Source: Tolypothrix sp. PCC 7712
GTDB taxonomy: Bacteria; Cyanobacteriota; Cyanobacteriia; Cyanobacteriales; Nostocaceae
NCBI RefSeq assembly: GCF_025860405.1
Contig: NZ_CP063785.1
Coordinates: forward strand, 434,001-498,000
Reading direction: 5' to 3'
Length of the DNA: 64,000 nt
A program made the translations under genes and the position numbers. The notes beneath the pieces are model-generated. The model was given only the letters and a program-made list of their open reading frames with translations. It had not been told where the DNA came from and made no database searches. Shown here one piece after another: positions 8,946 to 18,446 of the stretch. Numbering within the stretch: position 1 is the first letter of the stretch; each line of letters opens with the position of its first letter.

Positions 8946-9644
8946 TCAATTAACCTCAACACTAACTATGGTGACTTTTGCCTTAGCTGATGTCGTGTCG
9001 TCACCCATGAAAATTAAATTAGGTGTGGTGTAAGGATTGGGATAGCCAGCAGGTGGTGTAAAGCCTGTGTATTGTCGTAAATTACCTTTGAGAATTGGTG
9101 TGGTACTTCCGTCAACAAATAGTTGATAACTAGCATCTTTGACGGATAGCTTATATGTTTTCGCTGCAGCTTTAGTGTCATACAACACATTTTCCCCACG
9201 AGTAAAGCCAACATTTTGCGCCCAAATACTATCTTGCCAGAAGCCCAGTTCTAAACCATAGGGTTGTGATTCACCACCTAGCTTGTTGCTAATGACAATG
9301 ATGCTGAAGCCAGCGCGATTTGTGGAACTGTGGCTTTCAGAGTTAATTTGTACCTTAAACGTCAGAGTGTAGCCTTTGCTACGATCCAAAATAATTGGTG
9401 ATGAGCGGAAATAACCAGCATAATTGGCGTTAGTGCCGATGCTATCGAGAATCGTACCTTGTTTAGTGGCGATCGCAGAAGGAATAGGGATGGCAAAACT
9501 GTTGAGATATAACCATCCTTGTTGAGCAGGTGTTTGGTTAGGAATAGATAAGCCATTGTATAGAACAGCAGCACTGGCAGAATTCGCGCCTATCAGCAAA
9601 GCAAAACCAGTACTTAAAGTAGCGACTAAAGGAGTTTTGATCAT
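8946..9644 (-). CDS. Exported protein of unknown function
   Basis: A Sec signal peptide is clear: MIK, a hydrophobic run through about residue 20 and the cleavage-type ANSASAA. The mature part of about 205 residues is rich in Ser, Thr, Gly, Tyr and beta-branched residues with alternating polarity (TLTFKVQINSESHS, YKLSVKDASYQLFVDG), which suggests a concanavalin-like beta-sandwich of the kind found in secreted or surface proteins. There is no PEP-CTERM, LPXTG or membrane anchor at the C-terminus, which simply ends in VSVEVN. It is monocistronic with gene-free DNA on both sides. I do not recognise a specific family. Confidence 0.75.
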   Translation of the reverse strand: MIKTPLVATLSTGFALLIGANSASAAVLYNGLSIPNQTPAQQGWLYLNSFAIPIPSAIATKQGTILDSIGTNANYAGYFRSSPIILDRSKGYTLTFKVQINSESHSSTNRAGFSIIVISNKLGGESQPYGLELGFWQDSIWAQNVGFTRGENVLYDTKAAAKTYKLSVKDASYQLFVDGSTTPILKGNLRQYTGFTPPAGYPNPYTTPNLIFMGDDTTSAKAKVTIVSVEVN

Positions 9645-9774
9645 AGGGACTAGAGGCTAGAGATTAGAGAATATAGATTCTTATGATGTACCTTGTCAGC
9701 AAGAGAGGCTAGATAGAAGGGGTGAACGAAATTTTGTGTGGGATTTCTGGCTAAGTATCCAAAAAATGACTCTC

Positions 9775-9825
9775 CACACTCCCCACACTCCCCACACCTC
9801 CCACACCTCCCACACCTTTTTTCGC
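9775..9825. repeat. CCACACTCC / CCCACACCT short tandem repeats
   Basis: Tandem 9-10-mers of the CTCCCCACA and CTCCCACAC type. Together with the element at 9886-10071 they fill the 9645-10358 gap; the remainder (10082-10358) shows no gene. Confidence 0.7.
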
Positions 9826-9885
9826 TCACCCAGATAGAAGAGCTAGAATCATGCTTATAAAGGTATTAATACTGTAGTGCTGTCC

Positions 9886-10071
9886 CAATACTGCTCAGTT
9901 AAAGATTTTCAACTCTTAATTTGGTTTTGGGAAAAGGTGTACCCCTGCGCTTAAGCAAGCTACGCGTAGCGTCTGTGCAGGAGAAAGGGTAAAGGTTAAA
10001 GGTTTTTTCTTGCCCCTTTTCCCCTTTTCCCCTTTTCCCCTTCCCCTTTTGCCCTTAACCGACAAGTATTA
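9886..10071. mobile_element. Small non-autonomous transposable element, copy A
   Basis: The ends are imperfect inverted repeats: CAATACTGCTCAGTTAA at the left, and TAATACTTGTCGGTTAAGG read inward from the right. A 10-bp direct repeat AGTGCTGTCC flanks it at 9876-9885 and 10072-10081, the signature of a target-site duplication. The interior (186 bp in total) has a pyrimidine-rich CCCCTTTT tract and no coding capacity. A second copy lies at 31487-31612 with its own different 10-bp flanking repeat. Duplications of this length are usual for IS4-type transposases, which would act in trans. Confidence 0.75.
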
Positions 10072-10358
10072 AGTGCTGTCCCTGAGAACCTTGTTTAAAT
10101 TATACAAGTATAAATTTAACTGGTTGTGGCTTTAGTATTTACTTAAGCAAAAGTTGCTGACTAAATCCGGGACTTTTTGAAAAAGTCCCAGATTAAATTT
10201 CCCTAAAGTCAAGTCATATTCACGCTTACAGATGATTTATATGTTCCAGAGAGTTTTTTGAGTTGATATGAGCAGCTAATGTAAGAGAATTACAAATCCT
10301 GGAAAATCTGCTGAGGCTTGTTAGGACTTGATTAGAGTAGGATTTCAGTTAAGTACTC

Positions 10359-10796
10359 ATGCTGGGTCTTATGTCTAAACTATTGCCATGCGCCTTAGCC
10401 GCAGTTGCCTTTCTCATCACATCTACTAATCAACCTAGCACCACACTGGCCGGAACCTGCGCCTCTAAATGTGGCCCGCATCCCATTCAATTTACTCCCG
10501 GCCAAAATATCCGATTAGAAGTTGTAAATAGAACATCCGGTTTCGTAAAACTCGAAAGAATTCAAGGAACCGAGCCAATTCCTCTACGACCAGGACAAGA
10601 ACTGCAATTTATGCAGGAAGAAGATAGACAAGCAATTATGTCTCTCGTATTTTGGCATGAAATGGGATTGCCACTACAAGCAGTAGTTTCTAAACCGAAC
10701 TTTGGGACATTACGCTTAGAACTCCGCCCTGGTAAGCTTAACCCAGGCGATCGCTCTCTCTATCTGCTGAACGATGGTCATGTCAGCGTCTATTGA
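10359..10796 (+). CDS. Conserved exported protein, function unknown
   Basis: A 145-aa protein with an N-terminal signal peptide (hydrophobic core LLPCALAAVAFLITS, about residues 8-22). A mature domain of about 110 residues follows. It begins with a Cys pair (GTCASKCGPHP) and continues with alternating beta-type segments (NIRLEVVNRTSGFVKLERIQG, then LRPGQELQFMQEED). It looks like a small periplasmic beta-sandwich. ATG 10371 is an alternative start; neither has a good Shine-Dalgarno. An intrinsic terminator follows directly. I recognise it only as the kind of conserved hypothetical seen in cyanobacteria. Confidence 0.75.
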   Translation: MLGLMSKLLPCALAAVAFLITSTNQPSTTLAGTCASKCGPHPIQFTPGQNIRLEVVNRTSGFVKLERIQGTEPIPLRPGQELQFMQEEDRQAIMSLVFWHEMGLPLQAVVSKPNFGTLRLELRPGKLNPGDRSLYLLNDGHVSVY

Positions 10797-10807
10797 TTAA
10801 AAAACAG

Positions 10808-10845
10808 TTGGTTAAATTTACGTATAAAATTTAACCAATTTTAAT
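10808..10845 (+). terminator. Intrinsic terminator
   Basis: A perfect 12-bp stem TTGGTTAAATTT (10808-10819) with 10827-10838, a 7-nt loop and a T-rich tail, 12 bp after the stop of the exported-protein gene. The rest of the 10797-11162 gap is the recA leader. Confidence 0.8.
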
Positions 10846-11096
10846 TATTTTATTGTAGAGCTTGCTGAACAGAAAATATTTTCGCTACCCTACCTCTAAG
10901 CTGTATTACATTCAACCGAGAACTGCTATATTTGTAGCGGCTTGAAAGGGATAATGATCTTAGTTCACCCAACTTTGCCTCTAAAAGCCAAAATAAAGTA
11001 TGAAGGTAATGTTCACCGCGAATGTATCCGATCAGGTTACGATCTTGTCACACTTCCCTGTTTGAAAAGTCATATCCAGAATTTTCTGGTTAAAAT

Positions 11097-11110
11097 AGTA
11101 TATCTGTTCT
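11097..11110 (+). promoter_or_regulatory. Candidate LexA (SOS) box upstream of recA
   Basis: AGTATATCTGTTCT matches the cyanobacterial LexA consensus RGTACNNNDGTWCB at all but one constrained position (T for C at position 5). It lies 52 bp before the recA ATG. The consensus is recalled from work on Anabaena; binding here is inferred. Confidence 0.5.
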
Positions 11111-11162
11111 ACTCAACTCCAATCTTATACAATCCTGAAATCCATATATTTTAGAGGCAGGA

Positions 11163-12239
11163 ATGGCTATCAATACCGATACTTCTGGCAAGCAAAAAGC
11201 GCTGAATATTGTACTCAACCAGATTGAGCGCAGCTTTGGTAAGGGAGCAATCATGCGCCTCGGGGATGCTACTCGGATGCGAGTAGAGACCATTTCCACT
11301 GGTGCACTCACCTTAGATCTCGCATTGGGTGGTGGTTTACCCAAGGGACGGGTGATTGAGATTTACGGGCCGGAAAGTTCCGGTAAAACAACAGTAGCGC
11401 TACATGCGATCGCTGAAGTGCAACGAGAAGGTGGTATTGCTGCCTTTGTGGATGCTGAACACGCCCTCGATCCTACCTATGCTGCGGCTTTAGGCGTAGA
11501 TATTGAAAATCTTCTGGTTTCCCAACCCGACACTGGTGAAGCCGCATTAGAAATTGTCGATCAGCTTGTGCGCTCTGCTGCTGTTGACATTGTAGTCATT
11601 GACTCTGTAGCCGCATTAGTTCCTCGGGCAGAAATAGAAGGCGATATGGGTGATGCTCACGTTGGTCTTCAAGCTCGACTCATGAGCCAAGCTTTACGTA
11701 AAATTACTGGAAATATTGGTAAATCTGGTTGCACAGTAATTTTTATTAACCAACTACGGCAAAAAATCGGTGTTACCTACGGTAGCCCAGAAACTACCAC
11801 TGGTGGTAATGCCTTAAAATTCTATGCTTCTGTACGCTTAGATATTCGCCGAATTCAAACCTTGAAAAAAGGTACAGATGAATTTGGTAACCGCGTTAAA
11901 GTGAAGGTAGCAAAAAATAAAGTAGCACCACCCTTTAGAATTGCAGAATTTGACATTATTTTTGGTAAGGGAGTTTCTACTATAGGTTGTCTTGTTGACC
12001 TTGCGGAAGAAACAGGCATCTTGCTCCGCAAAGGAGCTTGGTATAGCTACAATGGCGAAAATATTTCCCAAGGTAGAGACAACGCCATCAAATACTTAGA
12101 AGAAAAACCAGAATTTGCTGCACAAATTAAGCAGTTGGTACGTGAAAAGCTAGACAAAGGAGCTGTTGTTTCTGCTAACTCTGTAACCAAAGTCAGCGAC
12201 GACGAGGAAGAGGAAGAAGTCGATTCAGACGAAGAATAA
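11163..12239 (+). CDS. recA: Recombinase RecA
   Basis: The ATP-dependent strand-exchange protein of homologous recombination, and co-protease for LexA-type repressors. Walker [10 protein letters not shown] lies at about 67-75, with the conserved [18 protein letters not shown] and [19 protein letters not shown] segments, and an acidic C-terminal tail ([14 protein letters not shown]). At 358 aa it is full length. GAGGCAGG lies just before ATG 11163. The gene is monocistronic, with a leader of about 320 bp carrying a candidate LexA box. Confidence 0.98.
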   Translation: MAINTDTSGKQKALNIVLNQIERSFGKGAIMRLGDATRMRVETISTGALTLDLALGGGLPKGRVIEIYGPESSGKTTVALHAIAEVQREGGIAAFVDAEHALDPTYAAALGVDIENLLVSQPDTGEAALEIVDQLVRSAAVDIVVIDSVAALVPRAEIEGDMGDAHVGLQARLMSQALRKITGNIGKSGCTVIFINQLRQKIGVTYGSPETTTGGNALKFYASVRLDIRRIQTLKKGTDEFGNRVKVKVAKNKVAPPFRIAEFDIIFGKGVSTIGCLVDLAEETGILLRKGAWYSYNGENISQGRDNAIKYLEEKPEFAAQIKQLVREKLDKGAVVSANSVTKVSDDEEEEEVDSDEE

Positions 12240-12608
12240 CCATCTCAACAGGGCAGAAATGGGCAGGGCTAGAGGACAGAATCCCATACTAGGTTATTGT
12301 CGATTTTGAGCCAATTGCCAGGTATTTTCAAAATCTCTATCCCTGATCCCTTACCTGTTCTGCCAAGAAGATAACATTGCTGGCGATAGCCTGAAAATTA
12401 GCAATTTTCATCTCTGCTGTTATTAAGAAAAATTGTCAGGGTGCACAAATGTGCGCCCTTAACTGTGTAATTACAGCAGATTGCAAGTTGGTGATGTACA
12501 GATAATTGTAAGGGCATGGCAGTGCCATGCCCCGAAGCGTGTGCCTTATTTATCTGAAATACGCTGTAATTTATTAAAAACCTAATTTTATGGAAAATTA
12601 AAATGATA
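12240..12608. other. Intergenic stretch with two palindromes
   Basis: No gene seen. It holds a 9-bp hairpin at 12439-12458 (GGGTGCACA/TGTGCGCCC, one G-T pair), about 200 bp after recA, and a palindrome at 12512-12532 (GGGCATGGCA-G-TGCCATGCCC). A near copy of the latter occurs at 51268-51289 after acsF, so it is a dispersed palindromic repeat. Confidence 0.7.
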
Positions 12609-13379
12609 TTAACTATCCATAAAGCAAGAATTTGGAATTTTCGAGATTTGATGATGAGCCAATTGTTGGCTGAAAAAACGCTCTAAGATTTCAGACTTAT
12701 CTTCTAGAGTGACGTGAGTATGCTGATATTTAAAATTATTCATTAAGCTTGAATCGTCACTTATATGGAAAGCATGATTCAATTTTTGAATAGGAAATTC
12801 TTGTTGCTCACTGGCTGGGCTAAAGATTTTTTTAGGATTGTCATCTACACCTTGAACAAGGTGCATCAATAATTCCACAGCGACTGTTGGTAGAGTACGG
12901 CAAGAATGATTAATAAAAAAATCAAAAGTAATCAGCCCTAGACGAATGCGATCGCCATCATGAAGTTTCCTAGCCTGAAAAACTTGTTCTCCATTTACAA
13001 ATGAGCCATTGCTGCTTTTAAAATCAATTAAATAGAAGCCTCGATCGTGAATATATTGAATTGCTGCATGGCGTTCAGATAGATATTGGTCATCAATCGT
13101 GATACCACTACTACTATCTCGACCTATAGTCCAAATTTGCTGTGACTGGTGTAAACTTTGTGTTTGATTATCACAAAGATTAGTAACGATATAAACAACC
13201 GAATCATTCACTACGCCTTGTATATAAAGAGGTTGCATTGCTAGAAACGATTCTTGAGCAATGTTCTCGATCTGGATAATTTCATCTAAAAGACTGCTAT
13301 GTTGTTCATATAACTTGAGGAATACCTGAAACAGATTTAATCGTCTTTCTAATTCTTTATCTTGTAACTCAACTCTCAT
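12609..13379 (-). CDS. FHA-domain protein
   Basis: A forkhead-associated domain, which binds phosphothreonine peptides, occupies about residues 80-160: WTIGRDSSSGITIDD, LSERHAAI, YLIDFKSSNGSFVNG and LHDGDRIRLG, with the conserved GR, SxxH and SxNGxxxN residues. A helical N-terminus (RVELQDKELERRLNLF) precedes it and an unclassified tail of about 90 residues follows. The frame opens at 13427, but AAAGG sits 7 nt before the ATG at 13379, which I take as the start (256 aa). Its ligand may be a Ser/Thr kinase substrate; a SpkB-like kinase is the next gene upstream on the same strand, but 1.1 kb away, so linkage is only suggestive. Confidence 0.85.
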   Translation of the reverse strand: MRVELQDKELERRLNLFQVFLKLYEQHSSLLDEIIQIENIAQESFLAMQPLYIQGVVNDSVVYIVTNLCDNQTQSLHQSQQIWTIGRDSSSGITIDDQYLSERHAAIQYIHDRGFYLIDFKSSNGSFVNGEQVFQARKLHDGDRIRLGLITFDFFINHSCRTLPTVAVELLMHLVQGVDDNPKKIFSPASEQQEFPIQKLNHAFHISDDSSLMNNFKYQHTHVTLEDKSEILERFFSQQLAHHQISKIPNSCFMDS

Positions 13380-13427
13380 AGATGAGCCTTTTGCTTTCCA
13401 GAAATGTAAATTACTGATTTCGGTCAT

Positions 13428-14573
13428 TAATTTGAATTTTCAGCCTAATATCAGGAATAATGGTTAAATTATAGCAAAACCTGAATCTAGTCTATTTTAT
13501 TCGACAAACACACAACTTTTCATCTGTTTTTATCTGATCTATGCCGATAAAACAGAATTTTGCTATTAATATGCTGCAGTTTTATTGCAGATATCTGCTA
13601 AAACGCTTAAGCAGCAAGAACTATCAAATTTTGCATCTCAATGTAAAAATTCCCTTCATCTAAGCATTCATAAATTTTAGTAAAAGTGTTGAGTACAAAT
13701 ATTGTAACTGTTTATTTTTTATTGTAAATTATTTTTCTTTATTTGTCATATATAGGAATAAAATTTGCTTCATTAGCTGACTCATTCAGGTTATAAATTG
13801 TTAATAGACAGTAGAGAATCCAAAAAATAAGGAGGTGTGTTAAGCATTTTCAAAAAATCAATGCTAATCCACTCTCAGACATATATATATGTTGTTATAA
13901 AAATCCTAAATAACAAAATTACGCTATTGACATAATGCGTTAAAATGCATATATAACGCAATACATGAACGCTTTATTATATTACTTTCAACTAGAATAC
14001 CTACGTAATCCCAAAATAAATTGGAAAATATAGAGTAATTATTGCTATTAGTTTTATTTCTAATTATTGAACTATATAGGCATAGAGATATTTAATTTTA
14101 GAAATACTTTTTGTATGATGCTTGATGGCTGTGGCATCACATAGCAATCTCAGCATTTACCGCTATATTCTCAGGAGTAATACCAATTTTTATCATGAAT
14201 TCCGCAAGAATTGCGGCTTGAGATGTTGAAGCTATTGCTATATTTTAGCTAATTAGTATGGCACACCTTAAATATACTTAAATTTTCTCACTTATCGACA
14301 GAGATATAGCTTGCGATTACATTTATGAAAGTTAAATTACATTTGCAATTTAAGCTGTAAGTCAGTTAATCAATCATTATTCCTGCTATATATCTGCATA
14401 TTTGTAGTGCTACAGATAATTCAAAATAAGTAAATTTACTAATACTAGTATTCCCACTAGACTACTAGATGGTTAGCTACTAACACCTAAAAATTTTCAA
14501 CTTTATATATAGCAATAATTCCGAGAAGTGTTTTTAAGTAGTTAACAATCAAAAACACTTGCCATAGTTAACA
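13428..14573. other. Long AT-rich gene-free stretch
   Basis: About 1.15 kb without a convincing gene between the FHA gene and the SpkB-like kinase, both on the minus strand. It is AT-rich, with a near-consensus promoter on the plus strand (13927-13955) and a 22-codon reading frame just after it. I see no terminator-like hairpin, tRNA or known RNA. Confidence 0.6.
13927..13955 (+). promoter_or_regulatory. Near-consensus sigma-70 promoter without an obvious gene
   Basis: TTGACA (13927-13932), a 17-nt spacer and TATATA (13950-13955). The spacer and -10 lie inside an interrupted inverted repeat GCGTTA...TAACGC, which could be an operator. Downstream, ATG 13966 opens a 22-codon frame (MNALLYYFQLEYLRN...) with no Shine-Dalgarno. 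It could drive a small RNA or micropeptide; chance occurrence in AT-rich DNA cannot be excluded. Confidence 0.35.
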
Positions 14574-16190
14574 TTACAGCAAACCTCTTTTCCCATTGGG
14601 ACGTACAGTCATCCAGTTCGTCTTGGCTAGTATCAACTGCTCATCAGTAATTTTGGCACCAGTGAGAATAGCTCCACAAAGGTTAGCGCCTCTAAGATTA
14701 GCATTACTGAGATAAGCATGGCTGAGATCGGCACCTCGCAGATCTGCTCCTTCTAAATCAGCATTACTAAAGTAAGCTTTAGTCAAGTTAGCATCCCTAA
14801 GATTAGCATCAGTCAGACTAGCTCTACCAAAGTCGCTATTGTTGAGGTTAGCGCCTTGAAGATTAGTTTTCTGCAATTGAGCCGAATTAAAATTTGTCCC
14901 CGATAAATCAGCGCCTTGCAGGTTGAGCATACTTAAATTGTGGAGAGCAAAATCCCGCCTTCCCTTCAGATAGGCGGTGAGTAAATTCTGGGTAGTTAAC
15001 TTACGTACCCCATTGGGATTGTGGTTTTGCGAACCATAACTGTTGTGGCTTTCAAAGTTGGTTGACTTAGCCATCATCGCTTTTGGACGCATTACCCCAG
15101 CATTGGCTGCATTTTCAGCTGTTTTAGCGCGTCTAGCTCGGATGGCTGCGGCTACCTGTGCTACTCCTGCACTACTAGCACTACCAGGTGGAGTACTACA
15201 TAAAATAGCAGAATTTGCTATTTGGTTATGTACATGCTCTTTTGCTCCTACATCAGATTTAGCCAGCATTCCTTTCGCTAAACTTTCAATGTAGGGTTCC
15301 ATTTGCAACCCTCTGAGGACTTCTTGCGCTGTTTTGTAGCGGTTGCGTACTGATACCTCTAACATTTTCCGCAAAACGCTTGTTAAATGGTCACTTACCT
15401 GTACAATTGACTCCCAGATCATTTCGCCAGTAGTGGGATTGTATTCTAAATCTTTAGGAGTTTTACCGCTCAGTAGATAAATACAAGTGACTCCCAATGC
15501 GTAGATATCACTGGCGTAGACAGGACGCATTGCCATTTGCTCTGGTGGCGCAAAACCAGGAGTACCAATTGCATAAGCAGTTAAGGCTGTTTGTTCTGAT
15601 TGACCGCTTACGCCTTGGGTGACTTGGTTTTTAACTGCACCAAAGTCGATCAGTACCATTCGAGCATCTTCGGTGCGGCGAATCAAATTTGCTGGTTTGA
15701 TATCACGGTGAATTACCTTTTGCTCATGAATATATTGCAGCAATGGCAAAATTTCACTTAAGAACTGCTTGACTCCAGCTTCGCTAAAATTGCCGTTACG
15801 CTGAACTTCTTGTTGTAAAGTAGCGCCGCTAATGTATTCCTGAACTAAGTAAAATTGCTGATTATCTTCAAAATAGTCTAATAGCCTTGGTAACTGAGGA
15901 TGATTGCCAATCTTACCTAAGGTTTTGGCTTCTCGCTCAAACAGTTCTCGCGCCATCTGCAAAACATGTGGTGCAGTGGCTGTGGGACGCAGCTGCTTGA
16001 TTACACAACTCGGTTCTCCTGGTAAGCCTTCATCGTAGGCTAAGAAAGTTGCGCCAAAGCCACCTTGACCTAATGGTTTAAGTACTCGATAGCGATCGCA
16101 TAAAAGTAACTTTGAGCCACAAGACTGACACCTTTGGCTATAGGCCAGATTTTCTGGATGGGGACAGGTAGGATTTAAGCAGTAGCTCAT
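14574..16190 (-). CDS. SpkB-like Ser/Thr protein kinase with pentapeptide repeats
   Basis: A Hanks-type kinase. The N-terminus has a four-Cys zinc-ribbon-like motif (CLNPTCP, CQSCG; residues 4-24). The kinase domain spans about 34-300: glycine loop GQGGFG 41-46, Lys65, HRDIKPAN 161-168, DFG 182-184 and a GTPGFAPPEQ activation segment. After a linker of about 110 residues come about 20 pentapeptide repeats of the A(D/N)Lxx type (415-520), which fold into a right-handed quadrilateral helix. This Cys-kinase-pentapeptide order is that of cyanobacterial SpkB, linked to oxidative stress in Synechocystis. There is no membrane segment. It is full length at 538 aa. Confidence 0.92.
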   Translation of the reverse strand: MSYCLNPTCPHPENLAYSQRCQSCGSKLLLCDRYRVLKPLGQGGFGATFLAYDEGLPGEPSCVIKQLRPTATAPHVLQMARELFEREAKTLGKIGNHPQLPRLLDYFEDNQQFYLVQEYISGATLQQEVQRNGNFSEAGVKQFLSEILPLLQYIHEQKVIHRDIKPANLIRRTEDARMVLIDFGAVKNQVTQGVSGQSEQTALTAYAIGTPGFAPPEQMAMRPVYASDIYALGVTCIYLLSGKTPKDLEYNPTTGEMIWESIVQVSDHLTSVLRKMLEVSVRNRYKTAQEVLRGLQMEPYIESLAKGMLAKSDVGAKEHVHNQIANSAILCSTPPGSASSAGVAQVAAAIRARRAKTAENAANAGVMRPKAMMAKSTNFESHNSYGSQNHNPNGVRKLTTQNLLTAYLKGRRDFALHNLSMLNLQGADLSGTNFNSAQLQKTNLQGANLNNSDFGRASLTDANLRDANLTKAYFSNADLEGADLRGADLSHAYLSNANLRGANLCGAILTGAKITDEQLILAKTNWMTVRPNGKRGLL

Positions 16191-16479
16191 GCATTCTCAA
16201 CTCGCTGCACGAATAATAATAAATAGCGTTACACTCTGACCCCATTATGGTGATGGAAATTTCACTTATGCCAGGTAATTTTCGCGGGAAATGCCTTGAA
16301 GACTTCCTAAAGTTTAGGGAAAGCAGACTGCATCCCATCGTAAATACACTGTCATGGATTTTACGGAAAGTTAAATGCAGTGGATGAGCTATCTTTTTAG
16401 CTAATTTACCAATCTAAAAATCTGCTTTTTGTTTAACTTGCTATAAAATTCAAGATTTTTCAGCAATTAGAAAAGATTC

Positions 16480-17508
16480 CTATACCATACCTTGCAGCTG
16501 ATTGATTTGCATTTGCATTTTTTCGCGTAATGTTTGCGCTTGTTGATAAACTATTGCTCGCTCTTTGTTTTCACCATCAATAACATTTTGCTCGACAGGT
16601 TGAATAAAATAACGCAGACGAGTTTTTACTGCCCAAACACCCATTGAAGGAAATAGTAGCAATAGCAGCATTAAAGGTGATAAAGGCAAAAATGGTAATT
16701 TGAATAGGCTTTGTAATTTTTTGAGATTCCTTGTCCAAGGATGCAAAGATTCATTGCCAATGCAAATAACTGGGACAATGGGAACTTGATAGCGATCGCT
16801 CAACTGCATAAAACTCACATCAAATTTTTCCAGTTGATAACGTCTATGCCAACCCTTCTGCGGCCCGCGTAAACCTTCAGGTGCGTATAAAATGATTTTA
16901 CGCTGCTGTATAGCCCCTTCAAAATCATTTAACTTGGCACGTACACCACCTAACACTCTTGACCATCCAGGCGGTAACCACCAAATTACCCAAGGATGTT
17001 CAAATAATGATAGTCCTGCTAAAGGTTGTACTGTCCATCCTTTTTCCTGACTTAATAAATAAGCCAAAGTGATAAAGTCCCAAGGAAAAGACATACCTGC
17101 ATGATTCATTGCCACAATTAACGGCTCTGTTGATGGCAAATTTTCTAATTGTTGCAATTCGCCTTGAAAGTAATATTTAACAATAGGAGCCAGGATTTCG
17201 TCACGAAAAGCTTGTTGATATTTTGGTTCAAATTCACCAATTTCTTTACGTGGTGCTCGAAAACCAAGACGCAGCCAACGACTCAGCATTGCTAAATAAA
17301 ATCCACCAGGCAATAAAAATAATAAATATTCCCACCAATTCCAACCATCTGGATCGGTATGGTAGTGTTGCCAGTGGCGATTAAATAAAATTAACCAACC
17401 AGGGGGATACCATAAACAAAACCAGTCAAACCAGCTAAATTTATAGCTCTCTAATGATGGTGTTTCTATATCAATATTGAGGATGCTTTCACAGTCTTGA
17501 TTGCTCAC
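16480..17508 (-). CDS. Lysophospholipid acyltransferase family protein (PlsC-like)
   Basis: A membrane-associated acyltransferase likely to acylate glycerolipids or related lipids. NHAGMSFPWDF near 134-144 takes the place of the NHxxxxD catalytic block, and YAPEGLRGPQ (about 208-217) is the PEGTR-like substrate-binding block. Hydrophobic segments near 30-40 and 75-95 and the cluster LPFLPLSPLMLLLLLFPS (about 280) suggest tight membrane association. The His-Asp spacing is longer than in classical PlsC, so it may belong to the wider glycerol/hemolysin-acyltransferase subgroup. The substrate is not predictable. Monocistronic. Confidence 0.8.
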   Translation of the reverse strand: MSNQDCESILNIDIETPSLESYKFSWFDWFCLWYPPGWLILFNRHWQHYHTDPDGWNWWEYLLFLLPGGFYLAMLSRWLRLGFRAPRKEIGEFEPKYQQAFRDEILAPIVKYYFQGELQQLENLPSTEPLIVAMNHAGMSFPWDFITLAYLLSQEKGWTVQPLAGLSLFEHPWVIWWLPPGWSRVLGGVRAKLNDFEGAIQQRKIILYAPEGLRGPQKGWHRRYQLEKFDVSFMQLSDRYQVPIVPVICIGNESLHPWTRNLKKLQSLFKLPFLPLSPLMLLLLLFPSMGVWAVKTRLRYFIQPVEQNVIDGENKERAIVYQQAQTLREKMQMQINQLQGMV

Positions 17509-17765
17509 AACTGTTGTGTAAATTCTCTAATAATTGGTTAACATATAGCAATCCGTTTAGGAGTCGTGAAATAAAGGAGTTGAGGTAGAAAACAGGGAAT
17601 CGGAAATGGGGATCAGGAAAGAAAGATTTACAAATGTACTTTGTTCTTTCACGAATAATTTAGGACTTGCTATACATTATTTTAGCTTTTAATATTTTTG
17701 ATTCGCATCCTACCACAGGCGGAAAATATCGTAAACTGATAATTGATTTTTTAGCTGAAACTTTG

Positions 17766-18107
17766 TTAAGTGACTGGACGTACCACACGAATTAGTTTTC
17801 CTTGCAAAGATTCTTCTGCTATCACAGCCTTATGTATCCGTGTGGCAAACTGCTCCCAATGACGATTGTTGGTACAAACAATAATGCCGAAGTGTTGATC
17901 ATCACGACGATGCAACCGGATGAAATCATCTCTATTTATAGTTAATATCGAGCGTTCTTGACTTATGGCAAATGCCAAAACTTCCTCATCAGGTATACCT
18001 TGATCTGCATTTCCTGCTTCTTGAACTGTCAAAACATCATGCCCTAAACTACGTAATAATTCGACAACTGGAAACGGAAATTGCTCATCTGCGTAAAACC
18101 GTGCCAT
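17766..18107 (-). CDS. DUF5615 PIN-like toxin
   Basis: A 113-aa PIN-like nuclease of the DUF5615 type. It starts with FYADEQFPFPVVELLRSLGHDV, where the first Asp is the usual acidic site; then come GIPDEEVLAFA and SILTINRDDFIRLH (the paired acidic residues) and a short C-terminal strand. Partner of the DUF433 protein encoded 3 bp upstream on the same strand. Such pairs act as type II toxin-antitoxin modules in which the toxin is thought to be an RNase. All acidic residues expected of the fold seem present, so it is probably intact. Confidence 0.82.
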   Translation of the reverse strand: MARFYADEQFPFPVVELLRSLGHDVLTVQEAGNADQGIPDEEVLAFAISQERSILTINRDDFIRLHRRDDQHFGIIVCTNNRHWEQFATRIHKAVIAEESLQGKLIRVVRPVT

Positions 18108-18110
18108 CGA

Positions 18111-18446
18111 CTAGGCTACCTCATTACGCTCAATAGCCAAGTCAATTTCATCGGAGTGAGTTTCTGCATACGCCCAAGCATTAGCTAAATCTGTAGCTGT
18201 AATAGTTGGATAGCTACTCAAAAGGTCAGCATCACTATATCCAAGATGACGAGCTTCTACAAGTACCCAGACGGGAATACGAGTTTTCGCAATGCGTGCT
18301 TCTCCACCACAGACTCTAGGAGTTTTCTCAATTCCTAGCCAATTACTTCCAAGACTTTGAGCAAGTAACTGTATAGCCTGCACTTTTTCACCAGCACTGA
18401 GGGCAAGAAGTTGTTGTTCTAACTCTTTGAGTTTCACGAATGTCAA
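18111..18446 (-). CDS. DUF433 antitoxin
   Basis: A 111-aa protein. An N-terminal helical part (LKELEQQLLALSAGEKVQAIQ) is followed by the DUF433 winged-helix-like domain (RVCGGEARIAKTRIPVWVLVEA, YSDADLLSSYPTITATDLANAW). DUF433 proteins are the DNA-binding, toxin-neutralising halves of DUF433/DUF5615 modules. It is the first gene of a two-gene operon with the toxin 3 bp downstream. Confidence 0.82.
   Translation of the reverse strand: MTFVKLKELEQQLLALSAGEKVQAIQLLAQSLGSNWLGIEKTPRVCGGEARIAKTRIPVWVLVEARHLGYSDADLLSSYPTITATDLANAWAYAETHSDEIDLAIERNEVA

Noticed and set aside
10942..11154. 70-codon open frame before recA
   Set aside because: It fills the recA leader, covers the candidate LexA box and has no protein-like features.
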